Assembly (NCBI GenBank): GCA_944392785.1
Contig: CALXXW010000013.1
Coordinates: 118,201 to 182,200, forward strand
Length of the DNA: 64,000 bases
DNA from: an uncultured Alphaproteobacteria bacterium
GTDB lineage: Bacteria; Pseudomonadota; Alphaproteobacteria; CAAHEQ01; UBA3637
Direction of reading: 5' to 3'
Shown piece after piece: positions 38,901 through 46,574 of the stretch. Positions within the stretch are counted from its first letter, which is position 1, and every line of letters begins with the position of its first letter. Made by a program: the position numbers and the translations under genes. Under the pieces are notes generated by a model. It was not told the origin of the DNA. It worked only from the letters and a program-made list of their open reading frames with translations, and searched no databases.

Positions 38901-39428
38901 AGATGTTCTAAAGCCATCAAAAAAATGCAAAAAGGGTATGCGCGACAAAAAAGTTGCCATGTGTGCAATAGCTGCCATATCCTGTGCCTCCTGCACTGAA
39001 TTGGATACGAGCATGGCAAATCCCGTTTGACGACAAGCCATAACATCCGAATGATCTCCAAAAATAGATAAAGCGTGTCCTGCCACCGTGCGTGCAGCGA
39101 CATGCATCACAAACGGCGTCAACTCACCGGCTATTTTAAACATGTTCGGAATCATCAATAAAAGTCCCTGCGATGCTGTATATGTCGTCACCAACGAACC
39201 GGCTTGTAAAGCACCATGTACTGCACCAATGGCTCCGGCCTCGGATTGCATTTCCAGGACTTCAGGTACTTTTCCCCAAATATTAGGAGTACCCGCTGCA
39301 GCCCATGTATCCGCCCATTCCCCCATCGGAGAAGAAGGCGTAATCGGATAAATAATTGAAATTTCGTTTAATTTATAGGCAACATGAGCTGCCGCTTCAT
39401 TGCCATCAAGCATTTTTGTCTGTGTCAT
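35898..39428 (-). CDS. nifJ: Pyruvate:ferredoxin (flavodoxin) oxidoreductase
   Basis: Single-chain homodimeric enzyme (1176 residues) that converts pyruvate and CoA to acetyl-CoA, CO2 and reduced ferredoxin or flavodoxin. Domain I holds YPITPSSPMGEWAD; the ferredoxin-like domain has two CxxCxxCxxxCP clusters starting at Cys689 (CIQCGKCVSVCP) and Cys745 (CTGCSLCTQVCP); the TPP domain has GACAGCGETPY, NATGCSSIYGG and FGGDGWAYDIGYGGLDH. The full set of cofactor sites is present. It implies anaerobic or microaerobic pyruvate breakdown. AAAGGG precedes the ATG. Confidence 0.97.
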   Translation of the reverse strand: MTQTKMLDGNEAAAHVAYKLNEISIIYPITPSSPMGEWADTWAAAGTPNIWGKVPEVLEMQSEAGAIGAVHGALQAGSLVTTYTASQGLLLMIPNMFKIAGELTPFVMHVAARTVAGHALSIFGDHSDVMACRQTGFAMLVSNSVQEAQDMAAIAHMATFLSRIPFLHFFDGFRTSHEISKIDVLSDAELTDLMRDIPIDFARTNALTPDMPKIRGTAQNPDIFFQVKEAANPYYQACPTHVEAAMQRFKEVTGREYHLVEYHGAVDAEHVVVAMGSAIETLIETVKVLNQQGGKYGVLAVHLYRPFPKEAFVSALPSTVKRVTVLDRTKEAGSVGEPLYLDVVSTMAETIASVGGVMPKILGGRYGLSSKEFTPAMAKAVLENQTQNHFTIGIDDDLNKTSLSYDPTFRIGGDDVSRCLFFGLGSDGTVGANKNSIKIIATEGDYYGQAYFVYDSKKSGAMTTSHLRFSKKPIHAPYLISSAGFVACHHAPFLFKTDILSYAGPEAVFLLNSPEKPENVWASLPQEVQQEMLEKHIQFYAIDAVKVAEITGMGRRINTIMQTCFFAISGVLPKEEAITKIKASIQKTYARKGEEIVSANMKAVDTALAYLHKIPLGAADSVYRRQPGIPQTAPKLLQDITGALIEGRGDQLPVSSVRWTSDGAWPTDTAKYEKRRIATEIPCWDPALCIQCGKCVSVCPHAAIRAKVFDPKKLADAPTGFKSVDYKAPDFKGLKYVVQVAPEDCTGCSLCTQVCPAKSRTEPIKKALEMHPIETQLETEKANFDFFMKLPDMDRTRIATKQIKGLSLLRPLFEFSGACAGCGETPYIKMVTQLFGDRLLVANATGCSSIYGGNLPTTPYAQNEEGRGPAWANSLFEDNAEFGLGMRTSLDSQIQFAVQLVDELKDQIGLELATALLNTDQTTEAGLALQREQVAVLKQKLQTLSGDKPQQLLKIADVLTRKSVWIFGGDGWAYDIGYGGLDHVLYSGKNVNILVLDTEVYSNTGGQRSKATPLGASAKFAVSGNELARKDLGAIAMSSGQVYVASISLGAKDQHALQVMHEAESFNGPSLIIAYSHCIAHGYDIGHLGLEHQKLAVETGLWPLYRFDPRRSAEGLNPFQLDSRPSKPISEMMSVETRFKFVKQQDPAHYEELVQRAQKRIDSRWRLYLKLAEENT

Positions 39429-39451
39429 TATATTATCCCTTTCGGTTTGGA

Positions 39452-39480
39452 ATGGTAGCTGATTTCAAGAAAAAAGTCCA
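39452..39480 (-). promoter_or_regulatory. Putative promoter of nifJ
   Basis: Minus strand: TGGACT, 17-base spacer, TACCAT, about 20 bases before the ATG. Confidence 0.4.
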
Positions 39481-39508
39481 GTTTTTTTTCAACCGCATCA
39501 CATTTATT

Positions 39509-39796
39509 TTAAACCGTTGGTGCCGCAAAGAATGAATCCCTCTCGGCAACGGGTAATGGGGCATCCGGCAAAGATACAGGCTCTATGCGATCGACTCGCG
39601 CCCAAGCCGGTCCTTGGCGACAGAGCGTTAAAAAAGAGGTAATACTTGATTTTTCTCCTTCTGCCCAAATTTCAACCTGCCCGGCTATACGATTACGCAC
39701 CCAACCGGAGACACCTAGTTGACAAGCCGTCCGACACGCCCAGGAACGATATCCCACGCCCTGTACTCGTCCCATAATTTTAATATGGATTTGCAT
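39509..39796 (-). CDS. acyP: Acylphosphatase
   Basis: Small enzyme hydrolysing acyl phosphates. 95 residues, with the active-site loop GRVQGVGYRSW (Arg) and the Asn in GWVRNRIAGQVEIWAEG, both diagnostic. I take the ATG at 39796; the apparent longer form would overlap the asmA-like gene. One base separates it from the upstream stop, so it is the last gene of the rarA-rluC-asmA-acyP run. Confidence 0.92.
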   Translation of the reverse strand: MQIHIKIMGRVQGVGYRSWACRTACQLGVSGWVRNRIAGQVEIWAEGEKSSITSFLTLCRQGPAWARVDRIEPVSLPDAPLPVAERDSFFAAPTV

Positions 39797-39797
39797 T

Positions 39798-42182
39798 CTA
39801 ATCCTGTTTAAGTGCCTTTGACAAACCGTCAAGTAATTGTTGTTTAAATTCTTGCTGAGGTGTCAAAGGTTCCGATTGGACCTGAGGCTGTGGCGCCGGT
39901 TGAGCAGACGGAATCGTGATTGGCACAATCTGCTCCTGCTCTCTTTGAGCCCGTGATTTTTTACCTAAAACACGACGACAAATCGCATAAGGTTCATTTC
40001 CTGAAGAGCCGATACTTCCCTGCTTTTCCAATAGATTTTTCATCAAGACATTTGTTCCTTCTTGTATCAAATCTTTTGCTATATCATTCACATCTAATTT
40101 GACCTGAGGTTTTGTGAAGGGACCTGAAATTTTTAAAACCTGCAACAAAGAAGCCAGCTGATTTGTTTCATCGGAGGCAGTATTGATGGACGGTATCATG
40201 GATAAGGAAATGGTCTCATCTTTCAAATTCACACTTCCTCCCAACACGAAGTTAATGGTATTAGCTTCAATGGCAATACTCTTGTCACTGGTAATCACTC
40301 CGTCTCGGATATTTAAATTCATAGCGCCGCAAAGGATTTTGCTTTCCTGATCTGATGACGAGAAAGACAAGGCATTCGTCCGACTTTTTATCACACCCAT
40401 TGTTGCCGGCAACGAGTTGAACCACTTATTCACAATTGTTCCCCCCGTCACTTCCATAATGGCCGTTCCGGATAGAGCATCCGCAAAATTCTTAAGTGAC
40501 TCTCCCTTGGTTTCTAAGGCCACATCCAAATCGATTAAAGAATCCTGTACATATGGCCGCATCATCCGAATATCGTTTAAATGCAAGTCATGAGCGTTCA
40601 TCATCAATGAAAGCGTTGTCGGCTTTTTCGTCGTATTTAAAGTTAATTTTCCCTCCACACGACCACTCATGGCGGTTCCCTGATTCAAGCGCAGGTCCAA
40701 ATCACCATCTGTTAAACGAAGTGTGCCTGCTCCGCCCAGGTAAGAACTTAAAGCTTCGGGAGCTTGGATATTCTGAAGCTCAAAATCTAATTGCGCATTT
40801 ACTTTTGCCAAAGCAGAAAAGTCAATAGATTCAACAGGGAATAAAGAACTTGATGACGTTTGATCGACAGTGTTTCTTGTAGAAGAAGTTCCCCGTCCCA
40901 ATGACAAAATATCCATAACATCTAAGTATTCGGATACCACTTTTCCCTGAACGACAGGTACACTTTTTTCCAGGTTAATATCTCCGTTAAAAGCAATATC
41001 TGATCGATTTGCCAAAATATTCAACATATCAATACGAAGTTTTTTTGCTTGGTAGTTGCCCTTAAAATCTGCCGTCAACGGACGCGTTTGATACATAGCG
41101 GCCAATCGTTCGTCTTGTAAATTCAACCGGCCATTAAAATCCACCTGAAGAGAAGAGCGTAATCCTGTGACGGTAGCCGCCCCCTCCACCGTCATCTGCG
41201 TACGAGAGACCAACAGCGAAAAATGCACAATATCCATCTGGTCTAAGGTCCCCTGTAAAGCGGCACTCAGTTCTACAGGGAATGCCGGCAAAAGCGCTTG
41301 TTTACTGATTAAAGGCTCCATGGACTGGCGAAGATTGGAAGTTGTCAGTGTCACATTTAGCAAGATCCCATCCAACTGGCTAATATCACTGATTGTGCCG
41401 GAAATCTTTGCCGTCATCCCAGAAAAAGACGCGTCTATGTTAAAAGCATAGTCCGGTTTTTGCTGAATAAGTTTTAATAAACTATCTAAATTCGCCGAAA
41501 TTTTAATGGTTTTATTTTGAACAACCAAACTTGCCGTCAAAGCTCGCAATTGTTTCAACGTCATATCTTTTAACAAAACCTGTTGCTTCTGGTTATCACT
41601 GCTTTGATAAATGAGGCGAACTTCGTCTACAGAGATATCATCAACCCGTAGATTCGATAGGAAAGCATTGTCTCCGCCGGCAGAAGGTTGAAACGTTTTA
41701 ACGGTCTTTTCTGAACCTATTCCATAGGTCTCGGTCAACTTTAAATTTGTCGTCCATTTCTCTTTTTGCGCTTGTTTATCGCCCTTTTCTTGTGAAAACT
41801 GCCAGTTTGATTTTCCATCATTCTGCATAAAAAACAACTGTGCCTTTCCAACCTCAACCGACCGCACTTCGATTTTCTTTTGAAACAGAGGAATAAGCGC
41901 TAAATTCACACGAATACTATCTGTTTTTAAGCAGGGCATTTCTGCCGAAAAACCCGTCGGATTTTGAATCACAATATCTTTCAATTCGACTTGAGGAATA
42001 AACGACCAGTCCAGCTCCATACTCCCTATCTGAACGGGGCGTCCCAAAGCCTCGCTTGCTTGACGCTCCAATGTTGGCTTATAACTGTTCAAATCAAACA
42101 CGAACAAAAAAACAATCCCAACGACTATCAGAATCAACAGCGATAAAAACAAGGATAATAATACTTTTAAAAAGGTTTTCAT
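39798..42182 (-). CDS. AsmA-family inner-membrane-anchored protein
   Basis: 794 residues. An N-terminal transmembrane helix (LLSLFLSLLILIVVGIVFLFVFDL) is followed by the AsmA start SYKPTLERQASEALGRPVQIG and a long periplasmic beta-rich region; the C-terminal AsmA-like domain includes GTAIMEVTGGTIVNKWFNSL. AsmA-like proteins bridge the envelope and are linked to lipid transport and outer-membrane assembly. The C-terminal tail (from about 760) is Pro/Gln-rich. The start follows AAGGAG. Neighbours: rluC ends four bases upstream, acyP follows. Confidence 0.85.
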   Translation of the reverse strand: MKTFLKVLLSLFLSLLILIVVGIVFLFVFDLNSYKPTLERQASEALGRPVQIGSMELDWSFIPQVELKDIVIQNPTGFSAEMPCLKTDSIRVNLALIPLFQKKIEVRSVEVGKAQLFFMQNDGKSNWQFSQEKGDKQAQKEKWTTNLKLTETYGIGSEKTVKTFQPSAGGDNAFLSNLRVDDISVDEVRLIYQSSDNQKQQVLLKDMTLKQLRALTASLVVQNKTIKISANLDSLLKLIQQKPDYAFNIDASFSGMTAKISGTISDISQLDGILLNVTLTTSNLRQSMEPLISKQALLPAFPVELSAALQGTLDQMDIVHFSLLVSRTQMTVEGAATVTGLRSSLQVDFNGRLNLQDERLAAMYQTRPLTADFKGNYQAKKLRIDMLNILANRSDIAFNGDINLEKSVPVVQGKVVSEYLDVMDILSLGRGTSSTRNTVDQTSSSSLFPVESIDFSALAKVNAQLDFELQNIQAPEALSSYLGGAGTLRLTDGDLDLRLNQGTAMSGRVEGKLTLNTTKKPTTLSLMMNAHDLHLNDIRMMRPYVQDSLIDLDVALETKGESLKNFADALSGTAIMEVTGGTIVNKWFNSLPATMGVIKSRTNALSFSSSDQESKILCGAMNLNIRDGVITSDKSIAIEANTINFVLGGSVNLKDETISLSMIPSINTASDETNQLASLLQVLKISGPFTKPQVKLDVNDIAKDLIQEGTNVLMKNLLEKQGSIGSSGNEPYAICRRVLGKKSRAQREQEQIVPITIPSAQPAPQPQVQSEPLTPQQEFKQQLLDGLSKALKQD

Positions 42183-42185
42183 AGT

Positions 42186-43172
42186 CTACTCCTTAATAAA
42201 ATAATCAAATGGTCGAACGCTCTGCTTTTCATCAAAGCCTAATTGCTCGAATGTCCGTTTCATATGAGGTGGTAATGGGGCAAAAACCTCCAAAATACCC
42301 TTTGTCGGATGCGGCATGCGAATAGCCCGTGCATGCAGATGCAATTTCTGATTATCCTCCACGCCTAAGTGAAGCGCCCGTTCATCTCCATACTTTTTAT
42401 CTCCGACAATAGGTGTGTTTAATGCACCGGCAGCATGAACACGCAATTGATGCGTGCGACCGGAAAGAGGACTCATTTCCAACCAGCTCGCTTTATTTGA
42501 CAAAGAATCAAGGGTCCGATAAAGTGTTGTGGCCCACTGACCCTGCTCATAATCTATTTTCATCTGTTCGCCCCCTTTTTCACCAGACTTTTTGATCAAC
42601 GGAGCGTCTATTTTCCCAGACTTCAATTTTGGTTTTCCCGCCACAACAGCCCAATAGATCTTATGCGCCTCCCGTGAGGCAAAAGCTGCCGTTAATTCAG
42701 CCGCAGCCTTTGCCGTTCGAGCAATTACTAAAATACCGGAAGTATCTTTGTCTAAACGATGCACCAATTTGGGCTTTTCCTCTTTATCAAAACGCAGAGC
42801 GTCCAAAAGACCGTCAATATGACGTTCTGTCTTAGAACCGCCCTGAACCGCTAAACCACTTGGTTTATTTAAAACCAGGACATCCGCATCTTTATAAAGG
42901 ACCAGAGATTTCATAAATGCGGTATCCGAAGCCGTCAACTCTCGCGGAGAGTTGTTCTTGGGCGTCATCTCTAAGGGAGGAATACGCAGCTCATCCCCGG
43001 CGAACAAATGCTGACTTGTTGTTGCCTTTTTTCCATTCACGCGGATGTTTTTACCGCGCAACAAGCGTTGCAGCTGACCATTTTTAAGCATAGGGTAATG
43101 ACGCGCGAACCACCTATCCAGACGAACATCGTCATCCTTGGCATCTACTGTTAAAAATTGAACTGAGGTCAT
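42186..43172 (-). CDS. rluC: 23S rRNA pseudouridine synthase, RluC/RluD family
   Basis: 328 residues. N-terminal S4 RNA-binding domain (RLDRWFARHYPMLKNGQLQRLL, residues about 17-38) and a PSU catalytic domain with the active Asp in LVHRLDKDTSGILVIA near 137; later HQLRVHAAG and GDKKYG are family motifs. RluC is the likely type in alphaproteobacteria but RluD cannot be excluded. ATG at 43172 follows AAGGGAG. It lies 52 bases downstream of rarA in the same direction. Confidence 0.88.
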   Translation of the reverse strand: MTSVQFLTVDAKDDDVRLDRWFARHYPMLKNGQLQRLLRGKNIRVNGKKATTSQHLFAGDELRIPPLEMTPKNNSPRELTASDTAFMKSLVLYKDADVLVLNKPSGLAVQGGSKTERHIDGLLDALRFDKEEKPKLVHRLDKDTSGILVIARTAKAAAELTAAFASREAHKIYWAVVAGKPKLKSGKIDAPLIKKSGEKGGEQMKIDYEQGQWATTLYRTLDSLSNKASWLEMSPLSGRTHQLRVHAAGALNTPIVGDKKYGDERALHLGVEDNQKLHLHARAIRMPHPTKGILEVFAPLPPHMKRTFEQLGFDEKQSVRPFDYFIKE

Positions 43173-43224
43173 TTTATCTCCCTTACTGCTTTTGTTCTCC
43201 CACATTCAAAGAGAAAAATCAAGT

Positions 43225-44526
43225 TTAATTTTCATTTTTATTGATTTTTTTTCGCAGATCATTCCAATATGTTAAGCGTCGTCGAATTTCCCGTTCATAC
43301 CCACGCTCAACAGGTTGATAAAATGTATGTCGAGCCATACCCTCCGGAAAATAATTTTGTCCGGAAAAACCATCCTTCGTATCCGGATCATATTGGTATC
43401 CTTTTGCATACCCGATGTCACGCATTAAACGAGTTGGAGCGTTTAATATATGTTTCGGCGGCATGAATGTTGCTGTCTCTTCGGCTGTTTTTCGAACAGC
43501 ATTCCATGCCTTTTCGACCGACGCCGATTTCGGAGCCGTTGCCAAATAAACAACCAACCCCGCCACGGCTAAATCTCCCTCCGGCGAACCCAAGCGTTCA
43601 TAAGCATCCCAAGCCGCATGCGCCTGAACAAGCGCCCCCGGATCAGCCATACCGACATCTTCGGAAGCAAATCGCGTTAATCGCCGTAAAATATATTTGA
43701 CGTCCTCTCCGGCCGTTATCATCCGTGCCAGCCAATACAGTCCTGCGTCCACATCTGATCCCCGTAAAGATTTATGTAAAGCCGAAATCAAATTATAGTG
43801 CCCTTCTCTGTCTTTATCATAATTCGGCAACCGTTTTTGCAGCAATTTTTCAAGGGCATGCTGATCTAAAATTTCATCCGGGGCAGCATATTGATAAACA
43901 CTTTCAATAAGGTTAATAAAGTAGCGCCCATCCCCATCGGCTAATTTTTTTAAATAAGACTTTCCTACACCATCCAAAGGTAAGGCTTTTTGCATTAAAC
44001 TTTCAGCTTTCTGCAAAATGATATCCAAAGCCTCATCCGACAGTCGATTCAACACAAAGACTTTACAGCGCGACAACAAAGCGCTGTTAAGTTCAAACGA
44101 GGGATTTTCCGTCGTTGCCCCCACTAATATGATGGTTCCATCCTCAACATACGGTAAAAAAGCATCTTGTTGAGATCGATTAAAACGATGAATTTCATCA
44201 ACAAATAATAATGTTCCTTTACCCAAACGACGACGATTTTGTGCGTCTTGAAAGACACGGCGTAAATCGGTCACTCCCGAGAAAACAGCTGATAAGGATT
44301 CAAAATGTAAATTGACTTCCTGAGCCAAAATCCGCGCAATCGTCGTTTTACCACACCCGGGAGGTCCCCAAAGGATAAATGAGCTCATTTTTCCCGAGGC
44401 AATCATCCGAGCCAACGGTGCATCTTCAGCTAATAAATGATCCTGCCCGACCACTTCCGTCAAATGCCCGGGACGCATCTTATCTGCCAACGGCTTATCC
44501 GCTAATGTTTCAAACAAACTTGTCAT
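43225..44526 (-). CDS. rarA: Replication-associated recombination protein A (RarA/MgsA)
   Basis: AAA+ clamp-loader-like ATPase (433 residues) that acts at stalled replication forks. Walker A WGPPGCGKTTIAR near residue 55, Walker B LLFVDEIHRFNRSQQDAFLP near 108, sensor 1 GATTENPSFELN, and the C-terminal tetramerisation region with GSPEGDLAVAGLVVYLATAPKS and QNYFPEGM. The ATG at 44526 has no binding site and lies eight bases after TATACT: leaderless or nearly so. First gene of the run rarA-rluC-asmA-acyP. Confidence 0.95.
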   Translation of the reverse strand: MTSLFETLADKPLADKMRPGHLTEVVGQDHLLAEDAPLARMIASGKMSSFILWGPPGCGKTTIARILAQEVNLHFESLSAVFSGVTDLRRVFQDAQNRRRLGKGTLLFVDEIHRFNRSQQDAFLPYVEDGTIILVGATTENPSFELNSALLSRCKVFVLNRLSDEALDIILQKAESLMQKALPLDGVGKSYLKKLADGDGRYFINLIESVYQYAAPDEILDQHALEKLLQKRLPNYDKDREGHYNLISALHKSLRGSDVDAGLYWLARMITAGEDVKYILRRLTRFASEDVGMADPGALVQAHAAWDAYERLGSPEGDLAVAGLVVYLATAPKSASVEKAWNAVRKTAEETATFMPPKHILNAPTRLMRDIGYAKGYQYDPDTKDGFSGQNYFPEGMARHTFYQPVERGYEREIRRRLTYWNDLRKKINKNEN

Positions 44527-44534
44527 TGTGAGTC

Positions 44535-44563
44535 AGTATACCAGATTTATATTTCAAAAGCAA
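44535..44563 (-). promoter_or_regulatory. Promoter of rarA (near-leaderless)
   Basis: Minus strand: TTGCTT, 17-base spacer, TATACT, eight bases to the ATG. Confidence 0.6.
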
Positions 44564-44575
44564 TGCGTTCTGATT

Positions 44576-44610
44576 ATAAAAAGAGCCCCGATAATCATCG
44601 AAGCTCTTTC
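44576..44610 (-). terminator. Terminator of rpmI-rplT
   Basis: AAAGAGC/GCTCTTT stem with an internal GAT/ATC pairing, followed on the minus strand by TTTTTAT. Confidence 0.75.
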
Positions 44611-44632
44611 ATCATAATAACCGCGTCTAAAT

Positions 44633-44986
44633 TTACAAAGCTGCCTTAGCTTTAGCAACCAAATCAGCAAATGTTTTGGCGTCATTTAAAGCGATTTCGG
44701 CCAAAATCTTACGATCCAGCTGAATACCGGCTTTTGCCAATCCATTCATAAATTTAGAGTAAACCATTCCATTCGCACGGACGGCAGCATTGATACGCAC
44801 AATCCATAATTGACGAATTTCAGTTTTTTTCTTGCGACGGTCGCGGTAGGCGTATTGCAACCCCTTTTCGACCTTCTGTTTAGCAACTGTATAGACCTTG
44901 GAATTGCGGCCACGATATCCTTTGGCCATTTTCAAGACTTTGTTGTGTTTCGCACGAACAGTCGTGCCGCGTTTAACTCTAGCCAT
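44633..44986 (-). CDS. rplT: 50S ribosomal protein L20
   Basis: 117 residues, essential for early 50S assembly. [27 protein letters not shown] start and [13 protein letters not shown] are invariant in the family. It starts 12 bases after rpmI and ends at a terminator. infC and pheST, its usual neighbours, are not adjacent; pheS lies about 18 kb away on the other strand. Confidence 0.97.
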   Translation of the reverse strand: MARVKRGTTVRAKHNKVLKMAKGYRGRNSKVYTVAKQKVEKGLQYAYRDRRKKKTEIRQLWIVRINAAVRANGMVYSKFMNGLAKAGIQLDRKILAEIALNDAKTFADLVAKAKAAL

Positions 44987-44998
44987 TCAAAACTCTCC

Positions 44999-45193
44999 TT
45001 ACCAATGAATATACTTTTTGATGATATTTGAAACGGTTTTGCTGACGATTTCGCAACCGCGCGCCTTCCGCTTCATTTTGGTTCCTTTGTTAATTAAAAG
45101 GTGACGTTTGAACGCTTGAGCAGCTTTGACTTTACCAGTTCCTGTAAGCTTGACGCGTTTTTTGACAGCGCTTTTTGTTTTCAATTTCGGCAT
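44999..45193 (-). CDS. rpmI: 50S ribosomal protein L35
   Basis: 64 residues, very basic: [23 protein letters not shown] and [16 protein letters not shown] are typical. AAAGGA precedes the ATG; a leader of about 75 bases separates it from a consensus promoter. Co-transcribed with rplT. Confidence 0.95.
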   Translation of the reverse strand: MPKLKTKSAVKKRVKLTGTGKVKAAQAFKRHLLINKGTKMKRKARGCEIVSKTVSNIIKKYIHW

Positions 45194-45274
45194 TTTCTTA
45201 AATCCTTTTATGTTAAGTTTTCACTAAGACCGGAAGGCAGCCTGAAAATTAAGCCTTTTTGGTCAACCGCGGCA

Positions 45275-45303
45275 AGTATACCAGAAAAAAATAGTGCTGT
45301 CAA
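45275..45303 (-). promoter_or_regulatory. Strong promoter of rpmI-rplT
   Basis: Minus strand: perfect TTGACA, 17-base spacer, TATACT. The -35 box overlaps the stop codon of the upstream murD2 gene, so it insulates the ribosomal genes from the cell-wall pair. Confidence 0.75.
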
Positions 45304-46574
45304 GCGATTTTTAACGCATCGATTTTTTGTTTAAAATCATCTCCTCTGGCCTCAAAATTACGATAAAGATTATAGCTGGGTGCTGCCGGAGATAATAACA
45401 CAAGCCCTCCTTGAGGTGTCACACGAACTGCGGTGTCAACGGCCGCGGCCATATCAACCACGCGATAGGTTTCAATACCGACGGACAGGGCCGCTTCAGC
45501 CAGTCGTTTTCCTGTATCCGGCATGGCAATCAAGCGTACCGAGCTTTTTCGCGCCAATAGCTCCGTCACCAAAATTTGATAGTCTTGTCCACGATCAAAC
45601 CCTCCAGCAATTAATGTCACACCGGCCGGTCGATATAAAGCACGCAAAGCCGCTACGGCCGTTTCCGGTGTCGTTGAAATACTGTCATCCACAAAATCAA
45701 GACCAAACCGAGATCGCACAAATTGTAATCGGTGCGGCAATGCCTGAAATGAAGCAAAAGCGGACTCTGCCGCTATCGGGCTGAATCCAAAATGCTTTAA
45801 AACCGCCAAAATCGCCAATGCGTTTTGAGCATTATGCTCCCCCTTCAAAGGCAAGGAGGAGACAGGAAACAAAGGGCGTATTCCGTCACAAAAAAAGCCG
45901 TCTTTCAAAGAAAATCCCTCATCTACATTGAACCATATCGGATGAAAGGGCTGCGTCAAAGTGCGTGCCGGCTCGTTTGCTCCATTAACGAAAGCCGCCC
46001 CGGCACGGCAAACCATATGACATTTGTCACGATAATACGTTTCGTGAGAACCATGCCACTGCAAATGCTCGGGATACAAATTAAGCAAAATAGCCGCATC
46101 CGGCTTTCCGCAAAAATCAGCGCACTGATAGCTGGACAACTCGGCCACCACCCAATCAGGAGTTTCCTCCAGCAAATCCGGCAACGGTACCCCTATATTT
46201 CCACCTAATCCGACATGGCATCCCAGTTCTGTTAAAACGTGCGCCATCAGACTGGCGGTCGTGCTTTTTCCCTTGGTTCCCGTCACGGCAATCACTCGGG
46301 TCGATGGGGGCTTGTTGGACATAAAGAGATTTGTGGCTGAAGTTATGTGAACTCCCTCTGCCAAAGCTTGTTGTAAAAGAGGTTTATAGAGGCTGACTCC
46401 CGGAGACTTAATAATAATATCCACATTTTTTACATATGCCGCCGCATCCTCATCCGTAAAAGATACAACGGAAAGTGGCGCGGCATATTTATGCAACGCC
46501 GTCAAAGTACTCTGCCCTTCACGTCCCATCCCGTAAAGGCCGATTCGCTTGTTCTTAAAAGAGCTCCATAACAT
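45300..46574 (-). CDS. murD2: MurD-family UDP-MurNAc-L-Ala:glutamate ligase, probably MurD2 (L-Glu-specific)
   Basis: Mur ligase of 424 residues: N-terminal domain GLYGMGREGQSTLTAL, ATP-binding VTGTKGKSTTASLMAH near 95, LNLYPEHLQWHGSHETYYRDK (equivalent of the carbamylated-Lys/His region) and DSISTTPETAVAALRAL with AGGFDRGQDY near the C-terminus. It overlaps by 20 bases the gene of an apparent MurL epimerase. In Xanthomonas the MurD2-MurL pair adds L-Glu to UDP-MurNAc-L-Ala and then epimerises it to D-Glu. By that context I call this MurD2; from sequence alone an ordinary D-Glu MurD is possible. Confidence 0.75.
   Translation of the reverse strand: MLWSSFKNKRIGLYGMGREGQSTLTALHKYAAPLSVVSFTDEDAAAYVKNVDIIIKSPGVSLYKPLLQQALAEGVHITSATNLFMSNKPPSTRVIAVTGTKGKSTTASLMAHVLTELGCHVGLGGNIGVPLPDLLEETPDWVVAELSSYQCADFCGKPDAAILLNLYPEHLQWHGSHETYYRDKCHMVCRAGAAFVNGANEPARTLTQPFHPIWFNVDEGFSLKDGFFCDGIRPLFPVSSLPLKGEHNAQNALAILAVLKHFGFSPIAAESAFASFQALPHRLQFVRSRFGLDFVDDSISTTPETAVAALRALYRPAGVTLIAGGFDRGQDYQILVTELLARKSSVRLIAMPDTGKRLAEAALSVGIETYRVVDMAAAVDTAVRVTPQGGLVLLSPAAPSYNLYRNFEARGDDFKQKIDALKIA

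Noticed and set aside
43269..43910. Series of plus-strand frames inside rarA
   Set aside because: Antisense shadows; none has a binding site or domain.
45215..45260. SRP-RNA-like string ACCGGAAGGCAGCC near the rpmI leader
   Set aside because: The matching half of the SRP Alu/S-domain hairpin is missing and the segment lies within the rpmI leader on the other strand.
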